Origin: Heligmosomoides polygyrus polygyrus | Lineage: Eukaryota > Nematoda > Chromadorea > Rhabditida > Heligmosomidae | DNA length: 64,000 nt | Direction of reading: 5' to 3' | Assembly (NCBI GenBank): GCA_947396885.1 | Contig: OX377202.1 | Location: 59,670,034-59,734,033, forward strand | Shown: in pieces, positions 1 through 64,000 of the stretch | Layout: each line of letters starts with the position of its first letter | How positions within the stretch are numbered: the first letter of the stretch is position 1 | Notes under the pieces: generated by a model | Told to the model about the DNA's origin: nothing | What the model saw: the letters and a program-made list of their open reading frames with translations, nothing else | Databases searched by the model: none | Program-made: the position numbers and the translations under genes

Positions 1-63216
<63,216 letters not shown>

Positions 63217-64000
63217 GTAGGATCTCCTGCCATGTGCTCCATTTTGTTTGCTGAGAAACGTCGTTTTGGTAAAGTTGAGTTCGTCTTCTTAACTTGCTGT
63301 CCGATTAGCTGAAGCTGGTCTACCCTTGGGCTAAGGGCAGTTGTAGCGAATGCCGTTGACGGCCTAGTTGGTACTTACTCTTTTCGGAATGACTTGAACC
63401 ATTTATCTAGTGTGAGCACAGAGCACAAACTACGATACCATTTCCGGTAACGTCTGCTCCTTATTGCGTCTCGTTTCTGTTTGGGTTGCATCACTTCCCA
63501 ATGTAATGAGGTCTGTATTTCGCTGTTTTCTCACACTTGCATTTTATATATTTTATTGTCTCAGACCCACAATCAACCATAAGAGTAAGGCTAAAACATA
63601 GAGCACCAAATCGACCATCCAAATATTCAAACTGAGTGGAGCTCGTATGATTTGTTTGTAATTCAGTGGAATCCAACTTGGGCTTAATTGAACTACTTAA
63701 ATTGGATCGCTTTCTTATTCTTTGTCTCTTGGTTAGTCAGCTAGCGGGTCCGCTGACTGGGCGGGCGATAAACCTCGCTCCGACTGGCGCTCGTCTCCGA
63801 GCCACGATTCCGCTGGGCTGCAGCTTTTATGCGGAGAGAAGTGGGCGGGCGATGACACAACATCATGAACTGAGAGTTCATGACACTCCCCAACCACATT
63901 GAAAGGATATACATGACTGTAAGCCTTAATGTCCTTTGCATCCTCCCCGCAAAAGAAGGTGTAGGACTGACCGCCAAGAGATTCGAATTCGTTGGATTAT
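63217..64000. other. ire-1: ire-1 intron running off the window
   Basis: Starts with donor GTAGGA after the alpha-E exon. No HRDLK exon is visible to the end of the window. The stretch 63740-63900 contains short repeated GGGCGGGCGAT (63759 and 63844) around a CGCTCCGACTGGCGCTCGT segment. Confidence 0.55.

Overview
The window is nuclear DNA of a nematode, most likely a clade V strongylid (hookworm or Haemonchus-like relative). The evidence is short exons bounded by TTTTCAG-type acceptors, introns from 56 bp to tens of kb, ancestral nematode proteins, and a heavy load of mariner, RTE, CR1, Penelope-like, tRNA-derived SINE and foldback elements. The assignment to strongylids is an inference from this repeat style, not a database match.

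Two conserved genes organise the whole window. The first is ire-1 (the ER unfolded-protein sensor kinase/RNase) on the + strand. It enters at base 1 in the middle of its luminal domain and leaves past 63216 in the middle of its kinase domain. Exons read here are 1-65, 134-199, 3692-3816, 40729-41119, 43803-43915, 43973-44122 (transmembrane), 46122-46217 (candidate linker), 52121-52209, 52267-52396, 62995-63084 and 63144-63216. The HRDLK loop, the rest of the kinase and the RNase domain lie beyond the window, as does the N terminus.

The second is a complete DEG/ENaC channel gene of the unc-105 type on the - strand, 37515 down to 4270. I could assemble 15 exons with matching phases into a 2754-nt CDS (917 residues) with start, TM1, the [13 protein letters not shown] box, the cysteine-rich extracellular region, TM2 and stop. 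The entire gene sits, in antisense orientation, inside the single 36.9-kb ire-1 intron 3817-40728. From memory, C. elegans ire-1 and unc-105 carry neighbouring names on one cosmid (C41C4.4 and C41C4.5), so this looks like old microsynteny that has become, or always was, a nested pair.

Almost everything else is mobile DNA in the introns. It includes at least seven mariner-type copies (one with an intact transposase, 16205-17454; one carrying an RTE retrotransposon, 52634-55238), a near full-length CR1-like LINE (56130-59620), CR1 and RTE remnants, and a Penelope-like GIY-YIG fragment. There are six copies of a tRNA-derived SINE with a TTTATCC tail, a three-member palindromic MITE family, a piggyBac-type MITE with TTAA target duplications, and several foldback elements. 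One foldback interrupts a Tc/mariner-like transposase gene at 23448-26480. A 1.1-kb very AT-rich island (46320-47480) stands out in composition. No ribosomal RNA, CRISPR array or confident functional tRNA gene was seen.
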